The notes: generated by a model not told the origin, from the letters alone. DNA of 45,000 nt from Chondrilla cf. caribensis (GCA_964020155.1 OZ026558.1:3893969-3938968); one strand, 5' to 3'. Numbered from the stretch's first letter, positions 1 to 11,242 are shown. Numbers and translations are program-made.

Positions 1-385
1 TAAATAATTCCCATTAAATCTATTATATCAAGTACATCAAATGTACATACAAATGGCTACTATACAAAAAACAATAACATCAATATTAATTAACTATGTA
101 ATCACATATAGTGATGTACTATGAACCCATTCTACCTAATTTCATATAATATATATTGTGATCATCATATGCATGGTGGTTGAAATTCTCCTTAAAATGT
201 GAAAATTCCCTTGTATAGGTTGAAATTTTAAATAATTATACTTTGATGATAAAACATAGATAATGCGGTTGGAATAATTTGTCTCCTCAGGCAGACGTCT
301 GAATGATATGTACTTATTAGTTATAAAGGCAGAGAATGATAAGTGGTAGTCTGCTCTTTTAGAGGTTCACACATGCCCATCCACC
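1..385. other. AT-rich flank, no gene seen
   Basis: This is AT-rich sequence with no open frame resembling a protein and no tandem repeat. It forms the upstream flank of the secreted-protein gene that follows. Confidence 0.5.
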
Positions 386-394
386 TATATAAAA
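386..394 (+). promoter_or_regulatory. TATA box of the first secreted-protein gene
   Basis: The sequence is TATATAAAA. Transcription would start near 415-420. An ATG at 450 opens a 12-codon upstream reading frame that ends at a TAG if unspliced, or a TAA if the leader is spliced from 483 (CAG|GTTAGT) to 721 (TACAG|GATAAA). The main ATG is at 742. The leader intron is inferred from the splice-like borders only. Confidence 0.5.
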
Positions 395-741
395 TGTGGC
401 TACAGGATACACACACACCATGTTACAACACAGGACAGTAAAACTCATTATGGCGTCTGCACCAACTACATATGTACTCTCAGGTTAGTAATTGAACTTT
501 TACAGGTTTACTTCCACAACAGATCAGATAAAAGGGACAGAAGCCACTGCCACCAGCAACAAGCTGGCAGTCAGTGGAAACAACAAGAAGAAAGCTCCCA
601 ACTGTAAGACTGTTAAACTTTCCCTTAGAAGAGAGAAGAGAGAGAGAAAAGAATCCAAGTGGCTCTACAAGTGTGTTTGTATTATTACTAGAGAAAGGAT
701 ATTTGTTTGGATAGTACAGGATAAATTGATATAGAGACAAG

Positions 742-1251
742 ATGCCCGCCATCCCATCAGTCATTTTCCCCTTGTTAACTCTCCTCCTTGTGTCTCACGA
801 CGAAGTAGCTCAGCTTGTGGTGAAGAGCAGCGAGGATTCGCAGTACGAAATGGTCTGGAAGAATTTCACCCTGGCAAAAGATTCTTACTTCAAAGCGATT
901 TATTTCTCAACAACCATAAGTGGTATCAACCAGAATGGGCTGAAAATATTCTACACTGTAAACAGTCAAAATGTGTACTTAAAGGTGAACACGGACCACA
1001 CAGTTACGACTGCTCTACAAGAAGAAGATGGTTCCGTGTTTTACCCAATCGAATTGGGACAGAGTTACGATTCGACCAATGGTGTACAGAGGTTCAAACT
1101 AGGATTCTACGGGAACGGTCTGGACGATCGATGGCAGGTACACATGGAATACAAGGAGGACGGCACAGCCAAAGTGATGCTCAGGTCATATTCGGCAGAG
1201 AATAGTGCTTCTGACTCTATAACCTGTGTTTCAATATGTCAAGCAGAGTAA
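742..1251 (+). CDS. small secreted protein, possible beta-trefoil fold
   Basis: This is an uninterrupted 169-codon frame. Residues 1-23 look like a signal peptide: a hydrophobic run (IFPLLTLLLV) ending before DEVAQ. The mature part (about 145 residues) has short alternating hydrophobic strands separated by polar turns. Two segments (around residues 68-100 and 115-150) follow the pattern hydrophobic-YL-x-V-N-x-D-x-x-V...F-x-I-x-L seen in beta-trefoil proteins such as FGF, IL-1 and fascin. The only cysteines are the final C-x3-C (CVSIC) near the C-terminus, shared with the related gene at 8452-8940. There is an N-glycosylation site (NFT) near residue 41. The two proteins share the signal-peptide end LLTLLLVS-x-DEVAQ and the motif S-Y-F after it. 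I do not recognise the family. The beta-trefoil idea is inference from pattern, and lipid-binding or other beta-barrel folds are alternatives. Confidence 0.72.
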   Translation: MPAIPSVIFPLLTLLLVSHDEVAQLVVKSSEDSQYEMVWKNFTLAKDSYFKAIYFSTTISGINQNGLKIFYTVNSQNVYLKVNTDHTVTTALQEEDGSVFYPIELGQSYDSTNGVQRFKLGFYGNGLDDRWQVHMEYKEDGTAKVMLRSYSAENSASDSITCVSICQAE

Positions 1252-2815
1252 TAGTAAACACTATCAAATTTTATGCCTCAATGTATGTGAAAATACTGTG
1301 GCTTATATCATAATTATAGTTATAATTCAATTTTTAAATTTTGAATTATTCAAATGTATACCACACAAGATTATATTATTTTAATTATCGGAATTATTAT
1401 ATTGATTTTATGTAATATAATGAGTATGACAAATTATGACATTTCTACTTGTTCAATTTCAGGTCAGTACTGTAATAATGGATTTCTCTAAAACACACAA
1501 TCATGGGAACACACAAGTTCAAAAAAGAGAATTTCATAGGTGTCAAAAGACCTTTGCTAACCTGGGTAACAACTACCGTATCAGATAACAAGGTTGCCAG
1601 ACTACACAGGTCTTTATGGTACTGTCTTTGATGTTGGAAGTGTCTTGGAATGCATGTGGTCAAAATAGTGGAGTACACAAGTAATATTATATTGGACAAT
1701 CATTGTTAGTGGATGATCAATGGGAGTTTGGTTTCTAAAACCGCCACAACACACAATCAACCACACATAGGTACACATACACTGTGTTTCTAATCAGGTG
1801 CTCACCTTAAAGTACGTACACAATCCAGCTATTAACCACTTGACCCCACTTCCAATCAAACATCACTTACCCTCTTGGTAGTTAAACTCCTCCATTGGCA
1901 AGATATGTATGATATAAACCATAATAGTTTTACCATGACACTTGTAAGATATTTATGTCTGGGTAACTAATTGAAACTACACTTCTAAGGATGCAGTATA
2001 GTAGAAACACACAGCACATGTAAGATTTCATTATAACAGGTGTAATATTGTTAACCACTATCTATTCCCAAACAACCAATGAGGGACATTTCATCGAATT
2101 TCATCATCTTACAGATGCGAGCTCATACACCTCAAATTGGTCTCACCGCAATAAATACAATTGTCAATTGAATACTGTAGCTCTTATGTAAAACTTCTCT
2201 CTGTGTCCACATAATATGTATGTACATGTATCCCATATACGGACGCACTATACTGAATCTACATACAGTGGTAAACACTTAATATGCCACCGCTTATTAT
2301 GCCAAACCGCTTATTATGCCGCTATTTTCCTGAACGAATTCATTAGTATGTAATTACTATGTATATAATTCAGTTCGTTTGTTTGTTTGTTCGCGATTCG
2401 GGCAAACCTACTGCACAGGGTGCCACCAAACTCTCAGGGATTATGAAGTACGGTTGGGAAGTGTCCTCCACAAGTAAAAATCGACTGTCTAACTGTCCAT
2501 GTGGAGAGAACCTTCAATTTCCGTTTTTTCCTTTGTGGCTGATGGCCATTTTTTATTATTGTCCCAGTGATTTCCGGTTATCGGGCGATTCAATTGGCTG
2601 TCGACCAACAATCAAATTTTAAACTTACAGTCGCTATAGCAATTCCCCTCTGTTGCCACCAGCGAAGATGCTTCAAAAGTGGCTGGGCCCGACTCGATTG
2701 TGCACAACTCACCGTACCAGTAAGCCCTCCAAAGGCGTGCTTACTGGCTAGTATGTACATAATGTAGGTGTGTACGTATGTATGTACATGTCTAGTGACT
2801 ATTATACATACAGTC
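1252..2815. other. intergenic, no gene seen
   Basis: This stretch is AT-rich and non-repetitive. The open frames at 2359-2622 and 2567-2767 have no recognisable protein pattern, conserved start context or splice borders. I see no tandem repeat or RNA gene. Confidence 0.4.
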
Positions 2816-2855
2816 TAGTGCTCTGAATCAGCTGTAATTTCAAATCAACTATCAG

Positions 2856-2956
2856 TGTATAGCATCCGTTACCATAGAAACAGTACTATTATACAGCAAT
2901 TTTATGATGTATACAGCACCAGCAACAGTACAGAGCGTTAGCAACGGATGCTATAC
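2856..2956. mobile_element. small inverted-repeat element nested in the hAT-like copy
   Basis: The ends are GTATAGCATCCGTT and AACGGATGCTATAC, an exact inverted repeat of 14 bp about 100 bp apart. It contains no coding capacity and is MITE-like. It interrupts the hAT-like sequence just after ...CTATCAGT. Confidence 0.6.
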
Positions 2957-3059
2957 TGGTTAAGACATGGACACTCGGGCAGTATGACTATAAAATACAC
3001 TCGCCCTCGGGACTTGGTATTTTATATGTCATAATGCCCTCGTGCCCATGTCTTAACCA
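2957..3059. repeat. fold-back palindrome with arms of about 42 bp
   Basis: The left arm (2957-2998, starting TGGTTAAGACATGG) is nearly the reverse complement of the right arm (3017-3059, ending CCATGTCTTAACCA), with an 18-bp spacer. It would extrude a long hairpin and directly abuts the preceding small inverted-repeat element. Confidence 0.75.
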
Positions 3060-3330
3060 CTAAATAACAAACAATTGGTTAATCAATTAATCACTGTAAG
3101 TAATCAAGCGGGCATAACTGGAAACCACTCCCACTTTCAGAGGCCAAGTAGTCGCAAAAAATACATGATATGGAGTATTTAGAATTTCTTTTCATATTTT
3201 AGGTACATTCAAAGTAGAACTAAACCAATTGAGTGAAAGCTGTTGGTTATATTAAGGTGGGGCGGTTTCCTGTCATACTAACTTAATTACTTCCTGTGTT
3301 TCATTGATTTACTCACACTACTGTGTGCAC

Positions 3331-3795
3331 GCATGGGAAACAGTACAGTTCACCAAACAGATTCATTGTTAGGATTAATTGATTGAAAAAGGGGCCAGAA
3401 ATTTAAAAACACTTTCTATTGCGCATGATACTTATATTGAACTATTTGTACATACTCTGTATAAATAGTCTACACCATGATACAACTAATACGTGCATAC
3501 GTCCTATCATAATGGCTACACACTCTAATGTATATAAATATTGTGTCTCAAACTTACTCAACTTGAATCACAGTCACTTTATACGTCATTCAACACCATG
3601 GGACTGGTAACAGCTGATGCACTCAGTAAACAACAGCAACAACAGTCTAGATCCTAAATCAAGCATTAATCAGACCATCAACACTACAACTGAGCAGTGT
3701 CACAATTACAAACTACATCTAGCCCTACATTGAAGGTCAGCAAGTCTCTGCATATATGTACTTATACGTATACGGTCCAACTTGCTTAGTATAAG
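3331..3795. other. intergenic, nothing recognised
   Basis: No protein-like frame, tandem repeat or RNA gene could be supported here. Confidence 0.35.
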
Positions 3796-3797
3796 TA

Positions 3798-3979
3798 CAG
3801 TGAATATATTATACTTGTTAATCCACTGCAATTCATTTTTAAAAATATGGCGGATTAAAGAGTTTGGCAGATTAACTGGATATACATTGGTACTTGTACA
3901 TTTTATTGGTATTGGGAAATTGTGGTGGATTAAAATATATTGGCAGATAAAGCGGTGGCGGATTAACAAGAATTCAATG
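3798..3979. mobile_element. Tc1/pogo-like MITE, copy 1
   Basis: The element begins CAGTGAATATATTATACTTG and ends AAGAATTCAATG, flanked by TA on both sides. It contains the internal motifs GTTAATCCAC, GGTACTTGTACATT and GGCGGATTAAC shared with the copies near 6.8, 14.7, 22.6 and 23.3 kb. It is about 180 bp with no coding capacity. The TA target duplication and CAGTG-type ends fit the Tc1/mariner-pogo superfamily. Confidence 0.65.
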
Positions 3980-3981
3980 TA

Positions 3982-5365
3982 TGTGAGAACATATGTACCT
4001 GATATCATACTCCAGATTAATAAACACTTCCAGTTACAGTACACATTGCTCATGAGCACATACACTTCACTCAATCCCTGGCTAATGTACAATACATACA
4101 CATATAGCGAGTACCCCACATAAACAGTACAGTTTTGATGGGTCCTACACAGTATGTACATAGTGCCAAGTGAGTTGAATTGAACGTAGCGTCCTACTAA
4201 ACAAACATACATGACAAGGTATCACATAACGTTACATAACGCACATGTAACTGTAACCCGATATTATAAAGTTTATAGTAGTTGCAATCTATGTACTCTA
4301 TATACTGTGCATATGCAAGTGCACATACAGAGCATATGAATATAATCCTGTATGTCACTATGAAGGAATGAAACCCTTCAGTGATTAAATCACGCTTACC
4401 ACACACAGCTACCACACCACACGCACACAAACCATATATGTATGTGTGGGTGACACCAGACGTTGCTGTTGTGGTCAATGAAGACAATGTTAGAGAGTAA
4501 TCGACACAGTTTCCCACTTACACCCACACTGTATGGGATCTGTGGAGTCAACTTTCACGCACACATCGGATCCCACACTATCATGACAGAGTAAGTGTTC
4601 GTGGTCTAAGTGACTGATTTGAGTCTGTCACAGCGTAGGTGACTCTCTGTTACTGAGTAAATAAACACTGTCCCACTGGCACACACACCACACAGAAGCA
4701 CACGCATTCACTTTGTACCTGTACCACATGTACATATATAGTGTGTGTGTACACAGAGGACATGATGTCACATGGTAATGTGAGGAAGTGTTGTTGGATA
4801 ACATATTGTACACATTCTCACCAACACACATACACACATCATACACAAGAAATACAGAGCATCTTGCTTAGTAAGGAGCTGTGATAGTACATACTTGTGA
4901 CTGTGTATGAACCAGGATAATACATAGTGTACATGAGCTAGGGACTGAGTGAAGTGTATGCATTACTAAACGTATACAATACCTAGGGTACATACTGAGC
5001 AAGTTACACCGTACATGAACTCGGAGGTAAGAATATACACTCCCAATGTTTGCAATGTAAACAGATATAAAGGAGTGACAAACCTGATAGAACACACACA
5101 CATAGTTACAGTTAGACAAATCCCACAATACAAGGATCATTGAAAGCATATACTTCCGTTCTCACCCAAATTGCACCACACGCTATATGTAAACTGGGGG
5201 AGATTCCTGTACAAGTGGAGGTGTGTGTAAACAAACTCGAAGCTCAGTTTCTCATTGTTAACATGTGAAATCTGTCACAGGGAAGACTCTCAGTGAAGTG
5301 GTTGGGACCGACAGTAGGGTAACTGTCAAAATAAGCTTGTCAAAGAGGAGAGCTGTGATAAGAGC
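3982..5365. other. intergenic, no gene seen
   Basis: This stretch is CA/TG-rich and AT-rich. Long open frames on the minus strand (for example 4197-4517) have low-complexity Tyr/Cys/Val composition caused by GTAC-rich DNA. No gene is supported. Confidence 0.4.
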
Positions 5366-6122
5366 ATGTCCCCCCATCCTAGTGTTACAAGGACATGTCC
5401 CTTTATCCCAATGTAATGGGGACAGGTTCCCCTATCTTGGTACAGTAAGGACACATTACCCTATCCCAATGTAATGGGGACAGGTTCCCCTATCTTGGTA
5501 CAGTAAGGACACATTACCCTATCCCAATGTAATGGGACATGTTGTCCTATCTTGGTACAGTAAGGACACATTACCCTATCCCAATGTAATGGGGACAGGT
5601 TCCCCTATCTTGGTACAGTAAGGACACATTACCCTATCCCAATGTAATGGGGACATGTTGTCCTATCTTGGTACAGTAAGGACACATTACCCTATCCCAA
5701 TGTAATGGTGACAGGCTCCCCCATCTTGGTACAGTAAGGACACATTACCCTATGCCAATGTAATGGGGACATGTTGTCCTATCTTGGTACAGTAAGGACA
5801 CATTACCCTATCCCAATGTAATGGGGACATGTTGTCCTATCTTGGTACAGTAAGGACACATTACCCTATCCCAATGTAATGGGGACATGTTGTCCTATCT
5901 TGGTACAGTAAGGACACATTACCCTATCCCAATGTAATGGGGACAGGCTCCCCCATCTTGGTACAGTAAGGACACATTACCCTATGCCAATGTAATGGGG
6001 ACATGTTGTCCTATCTTGGTACAGTAAGGACACATTACCCTATCCCAATGTAATGGTGACAGGTTCCCCCATCTTGGTACAGTAAGGACACATTACCCTA
6101 TCCCAATGTAATGGGGACATGT
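5366..6122. repeat. minisatellite, unit about 58 bp, about 12 copies
   Basis: The repeated unit contains CTATCTTGGTACAGTAAGG, ACACATTACCCTATCCC and AATGTAATGGGGACA. Copies differ mainly at GACAGGTTCCCC versus GACATGTTGTCC, giving two alternating unit variants. The first copies near 5366-5440 are diverged. There is no open reading frame through the array. Confidence 0.9.
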
Positions 6123-6809
6123 TCAAATATCCTTGTGTACATTGTACAATTGAGGATTTCTCCACAATTACAGTTCTAAGCCTCTGCGAGCAATTCTGAT
6201 ACGGAAAAGTGTCACGTAATGAGTAGCTATTGGAAAGGGCTTGTGATTAAGCTGTACACACTTTATGTTCAACAGTGTCCAGTCTGGGGAAACTGCATAT
6301 TCAAGTGAATGTTGGGTTTAGTGGTCAAAACTAACCTCAACACTGAGTTATGAGGGTATTATGACAGATAGAACACCACATCACAGGGTGAGCATATGCC
6401 TGAGTGTTCATGCCTAGATCAGTAAAGCACCCATTGACATAATACACCTGAAATATTATTCTAAAATCAACTAAAATTAATGCTTTGAATTGTATATTAT
6501 ACGTACATCAGCTAGGGCTTTATACATTGTGAAATTGTTTTGTAACGTTTGATGCTGATTCTGACAGGAGGTACTATATTCAGATAAGTCACATCGGAAC
6601 ACAACCACCTCTGATGTGTACAGATCGTCATTAGTACATATCAGACAGGTATAAATTTTCAGAATACGTTCCACAGTGTAGGAACCTACACACGCACTGT
6701 ACTGGACATAAGCTATTGTGATATGTGCACACAGGTACCATCCATCTAAGGTGACCATTACCACCAATTGTAGGTGACAACCGACACATGTTTGAAAATT
6801 ATTGATTCA
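6123..6809. other. intergenic, nothing recognised
   Basis: No protein-like frame or RNA gene was found. Short ATTGAATTATT-type direct repeats occur near 6810-6850. Confidence 0.35.
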
Positions 6810-6964
6810 TTAATCCAGTAATTGAATAAATAATCCAGTAATTGAATTATTCATTCAATTAATGGATATTCATTGGTTCTTGTACACTATATCGGTACTG
6901 GGAAATTGTGGCAGACTAAAAGGTTTGGTGGATAAAGCGGTGGTAGATTAACGAGAATTCACTG
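6810..6964. mobile_element. Tc1/pogo-like MITE, copy 2 (left end unclear)
   Basis: The right end ...GATTAACGAGAATTCACTG|TA matches the family terminus. The internal motifs GGTTCTTGTACA and GGATAAAGCGGTGG match the other copies. The left end is blurred by AT-rich repeats. Confidence 0.55.
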
Positions 6965-7197
6965 TACGTATGTCACTGAGCAATTTAAACAGCAAACAGT
7001 ATTGTAAACAGACATCAGGTAAATGTACCCGTACTGTGATCAAGTGTGCAGAACGTAGACACTGCAACATTTATAATTTCAGTATACCACTAGCCACAGT
7101 GAGTGAAACAATATTTTCCAGCAACAGGAATTCTTTCATTGTAATACTCCACACAGTATCAGAATAAGAAACAGGATTGGCTCACAGAAATGATAAC

Positions 7198-7514
7198 TCC
7201 AACGGTCCCATACCACAGGTGGTCTCAATTGTGAGGTTCTACTGTACTTCAACTGGTCCCATAGGTGGTCTCAATTGTGAGGTTCTACTGTACTTCAACT
7301 GGTCCCATAGGTGGTCTCAGTTGTGAGGTTCTACTGTACTTCAACTGGTCCCATAGGTGGTCTCAGTTGTGAGGTTCTACTGTACTTCAACTGGTCCCAT
7401 AGGTGATCTCAATTGTGAGGTTCTACTGTACTTCAACTGGTCCCATAGGTGGTCTCAATTGTGAGGTCCTACTGTACTTCAACTGGTCCCATACATAGGT
7501 GGTCTCAATTGTGA
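7198..7514. repeat. minisatellite, unit about 46 bp, about 7 copies
   Basis: The unit contains CAACTGGTCCCATAGGTGG, TCTCAATTGTGAGG and TTCTACTGTACTT. Copies are highly similar, with a CATA insertion in the last copy. There is no coding capacity. Confidence 0.9.
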
Positions 7515-8451
7515 TGGTCTATTGGATACCTACACCTACATACACTTAGATTTAAATGCACATGTTTCAGTAGACGCCATCATGTTCATAAGAACCATTG
7601 CATCAGCTGAAAACACAGCAATACAAGGATCAATAAGCATTGTTACCTTGAAACACGCCACAGATTCTGACACAAACTGCGTTGCTTGCTTCGTGCAGGG
7701 ACACCAAATTGAAAGTTTGAGAAATTAGCTGTAAGTACAGATTCAGGAAAACCTACATTAAAGACCACAATACTTGTACCATGCATGCGTAATAGAGACC
7801 CTCTTTATAAAAACCACCTGTAGGCAGGGAACACCCTAGTCACTTGAGTGGTCTTCATAAACAGGTTCCACTATGTATAATATCTATTTGAACTTTAATG
7901 ACCTTTAATGGTAACAAAGTCTATATTAGACAAGGTCCACTATACATAAAGACCATCTGTCTACAAAGATGACCTCTACTAGTAACACAAGTGGTCTTTA
8001 TAGCTTAAAACAACCTGACTACAGAGATTATTTTTACTGGTGCCTACATCTATGCAGTGTGGCCTTTATAGACAGGCTATATGTATAAATATATATACTG
8101 TATATACGTATGAAAATACAGCATGATATATAATGATATATATATATATATAATGTTTAAACATCAACTGAAAAAGTTCAGAAGAAGGTGTACACTTATC
8201 AAAATGTACCTTAAGACAATTACCAGTTAACAACGGAATGTTTAACGTTTTATACGAAGACCTGATCTCACCATTATCATAAAACAAGTTACAAAATAAA
8301 ATATTAAAAATATTTAATAATTATGAAGGTCTGAAAATCTGAAGTCCAATATAAACAAATACATATATATATATATATATATAATATATAACAAGCATAA
8401 AAAGTTAGTTTTAACGTTGAAAATCCAGACAATATATAGTTAAGGTTGCAT
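7515..8451. other. intergenic with repeat remnants
   Basis: The segment 7785-8080 holds motifs such as GAGACCCTCTTTATAAA and GACCACCTGT, related to the CAGTGG-type repeats near 39 kb. TATATA simple sequence lies at 8120-8150 and 8360-8390. No gene is supported. Confidence 0.45.
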
Positions 8452-8940
8452 TTACGCTTTACAGATTGAAATGCAAGTGACTAACTGGGTTCCTATGTTG
8501 CGACTCGGAGCTCGGAGAGACAATCTAGCATTCCCACCCTCGCTGTACTCCACGTGTAGTATTGACCGCTGGTTGCCCTCGATATATCCGAGGTGAAATT
8601 TCTCCAAGTTGCCTTCTTTATCGACAGATTCCCCGAGAATGTGAAAAGCAGAGGCTTGGTCCAGATCTGATACAAATGTGATACTCTCACCATTTGTCTG
8701 TAAAAACACACTTTTGTTGTCCACTACATATGCCAGTTTCAGACCGTTGAAGCTGATACCCGAGGATGTTATATGGACATAATAACCTTCAAAATAGGAC
8801 TCCTTAGCTAGAGAAAATGTTTTCCAGCCTGTTTCAAACTGGGAATTCTCCGTAGTCTTCACCACAACTTGAGCTACTTCGTCACGAGACACAAGGAGGA
8901 GAGTTAATAGAGGAACGATGGCTGGTACAAGGGGTGGCAT
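8452..8940 (-). CDS. small secreted protein, paralogue of the 742-1251 gene
   Basis: This is a single 162-codon frame on the minus strand, from ATG at 8940 to TAA at 8452. A signal peptide covers about residues 1-23 (IVPLLTLLLVS), followed by DEVAQVVVK as in the paralogue. The mature chain has the same length and strand pattern, including V-F-L-Q-T-N-G-E and a later F-H-I-L-G-E. It ends in C-x3-C (CISIC) as its only cysteines. Conserved positions such as W-K-x-F-x-L-A-K-x-SYF show common ancestry with 742-1251, although most other residues differ. The function is unknown. A beta-trefoil-like fold is possible by pattern only. The two genes converge over about 7 kb. A TATA box lies about 165 bp upstream of the ATG. 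Confidence 0.72.
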   Translation of the reverse strand: MPPLVPAIVPLLTLLLVSRDEVAQVVVKTTENSQFETGWKTFSLAKESYFEGYYVHITSSGISFNGLKLAYVVDNKSVFLQTNGESITFVSDLDQASAFHILGESVDKEGNLEKFHLGYIEGNQRSILHVEYSEGGNARLSLRAPSRNIGTQLVTCISICKA

Positions 8941-9104
8941 CTTGCACTATAAAAATACAAACCTGATTCTACACATACAGCTCTTCACAGGGATGTCTTT
9001 ATCCCACGTAAAAAATGTCACAAAATCTACACCACACAACAGCTACTTTTAGAAGTCTTGGCTAGTGGTAATTCTGTAGTTGACACAACTGCCAGCTACA
9101 GCTG

Positions 9105-9114
9105 CCTTATATAC
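9105..9114 (-). promoter_or_regulatory. TATA box of the second secreted-protein gene
   Basis: Read on the minus strand the sequence is GTATATAAGG, about 165 bp upstream of the ATG at 8940. The same GTATATAAGG form is found upstream of the A-type collagen genes. Confidence 0.5.
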
Positions 9115-9491
9115 AGCTGGTTATCCAAATATGGGATGTATGCTACTACACCTACACACACATATGGCTTCTCATGTTACCTATAATAATGACCTTAAGT
9201 ACACGGTTGTGTAGACAATGTGTATGTTTGCATAACATAAAAAGATATAGTTTCGTGGCACCGATTCAGCATATGGTTAACTTGTTGAAATTAAATGGAC
9301 TTTGACTTACACGTGTAATTAGTTTAACGCACCATTGACTATACCTGTCAATTAATTTGATGTCATAAAAATTGTCAGTAGATTACTCAAGTTTGAACTT
9401 TGCACTATGTATGTAATATGTTGGGACCACGTGGAAAGGACGCTGTGTATGTATGTACTGTGTACACACTCCCACACCCACACCTACATGC
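9115..9491. other. intergenic, nothing recognised
   Basis: No gene, repeat array or RNA gene is supported. Confidence 0.35.
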
Positions 9492-9505
9492 ACAAACACA
9501 CACAC

Positions 9506-9570
<65 letters not shown>

Positions 9571-9583
9571 AACACACACACAC
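9492..9583. repeat. (CA)n microsatellite
   Basis: Nearly pure CA dinucleotide repeat with single CG and AA interruptions. It creates artefactual His-Thr and Val-Cys open frames on both strands. Confidence 0.95.
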
Positions 9584-10318
9584 AGAGAGAAACAATGATA
9601 CACTGCTCTACCCACAAAACATAGAAATGCCACAACTATCATGTAGACAAGGTTTCCTCAATAGGCAGGCACCATTCATACACACGTACATACTACAGCA
9701 CCTTGTTTGATTGATGACGGTATGTTCTGTCTATACAGACAATTGATACACACTTACCGATAAAAGGATAATGGCTTAAGAGAATGCACATATGTATACT
9801 ACATGGACACACAGTATGCAAGCAACACATACACAGTGAGAGACACACACAAACACTAGTACATATACAAATCATGTATGCATGAACATACCTAGAAGCA
9901 ATCAGTGATAAGATGAAAGTTACACATGTCATCGTATGGTTTGCATGGTGAAACTGTGGAATGAGTCCTAAGCCATAGAAAGGGAGATTAGATAATTCTG
10001 AAGTACCTCCTCAAGTGATGGGAGAACCAGTGCAATCCTGTATGTGTGAGTACACTGGTAAGTATATACTCCTGGTTGATGCTTGGTTGCTAGCTCATGT
10101 GTATTACACAACGATGACCGGTACTGAAGTGAGCATGTACGTGATTCTGAAAATGCACAGGTTTAGGGTGTCCTTCAAGGCAACTGTGCATGAACTAAGT
10201 ACAAGTTGAACCACAGACACAGTCTGTGCATATAAATTCCAGGGTGAGAAGGAACTAGTATCAGGAATTCGGCTGTTCAATGGCCAGCCACCTTTGTAGA
10301 CACACCCACATCAGTCGG
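9584..10318. other. intergenic, nothing recognised
   Basis: CA-rich and GTAC-rich sequence. No protein-like frame with convincing splice borders was found. Confidence 0.35.
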
Positions 10319-11110
10319 TCACCCAACAGTCTCCATTCCTGTAGACAGAGGGATGATTTGATCATACAACAGAATTGAAATTCGAATGGTATCAATATAG
10401 CTCACATCCCCTGGAGACAGGGGGACGTTCACATGGTCCATACATCCCTCCTTCCCCTGGTCCTGAAATTCAAATGGTTCAAAGTAGTCCACAACCTTAT
10501 TGAGGGCCAGAAGTGCCATCATCATCATGTGCCAATGACTCCAATTGTTGAATCAATAAATCATAACCTCGTATCTAAAGCCTACCAATGGGTCCAAGAC
10601 AGTTGTACAACCCGGGTACGTACACATACATACAGCATATCCATACTATGTGCACATTCGCATACAACAGCACACTTTTGCGTGAATGCCTACAATGCAT
10701 GTATGCCACCTCGAAAAAACGTTTTTTTTCAGTAGAAGTACATGTTTTCACATGTTTTTGGGCTACCTTGGAATTTCCAAACTCCGGTATTACAATGGAT
10801 TGAGGTAAAACTACATGACCACATTCACAACACAATCCAGGCATTAGAGATGGGAAGACAGCTAAGTAGAGATATTTTAGCACAGGAAGACTCTTTTGAA
10901 ACATCCTTTAATGGTGGGAAGTGAGAAGATAAGCTCCGGAATTGTGCCAGATTCAAAAATCACCTTCTACACTTGACATGTGGTCTGTGGCCACTATCAA
11001 TGAATTGATAGGACAGAAAAGGTGTGAATGCATTCCTAAAATGTCCCCACAATCTGAGAACTCCGCCAAGATCCCACCAGTGTGTAGAGTAGGAAAATGA
11101 TCTAAGAATT
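10319..11110. other. possible coding remnant, family unknown
   Basis: On the minus strand, 10319-10550 is open for about 75 codons with protein-like composition (for example LALNKVVDYFEPFEF, GDVSYIDTIRISILLYDQ) and ends at TGA. On the plus strand, 10510-10615 (ending ACCCGG|GTACGT) and 10805-10919 (ending GGGAA|GTGAGA) are also open with splice-like borders. A further plus frame lies at about 10975-11098. The two strand readings conflict and no complete gene can be assembled. It could be exons of an unrecognised gene or a decayed transposon. Confidence 0.25.
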
Positions 11111-11242
11111 TAGTAGGTACAGTTCAACTTGTTAGCCTAGTTGAAGGGAAGAAACGAAAATGGAATTACTTATTAGAGGAACTTGTTATCAGTACTGGTT
11201 GACATAGTGTATATGAACTTAACAAGACTTAGAGTATGTACG

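Larger units (their letters stand above)
2816..3330. mobile_element. diverged hAT-like element copy carrying nested insertions
   Basis: The left end (TAGTGCTCTGAATCAGCTG) and internal stretches (GAAACCACTCCCACTTT; TACTAACTTAATTACTTCCTG) match the element at 32353-32710 in the same order. The right terminus appears lost near 3330. The copy is split by about 200 bp of other sequence at 2858-3060, made of two smaller inverted-repeat units. It is a decayed non-autonomous DNA transposon. Confidence 0.6.

Noticed and set aside
3706..4517. Two long minus-strand frames (168 and 106 codons)
   Set aside because: Composition is Tyr/Cys/Val/Ile-rich from GTAC/ATAC DNA, and part of the first overlaps a MITE. 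No domain pattern or splice logic.
5366..6122. Array that might be mistaken for a CRISPR
   Set aside because: Units are contiguous 58-bp repeats without unique spacers, and the genome is animal.
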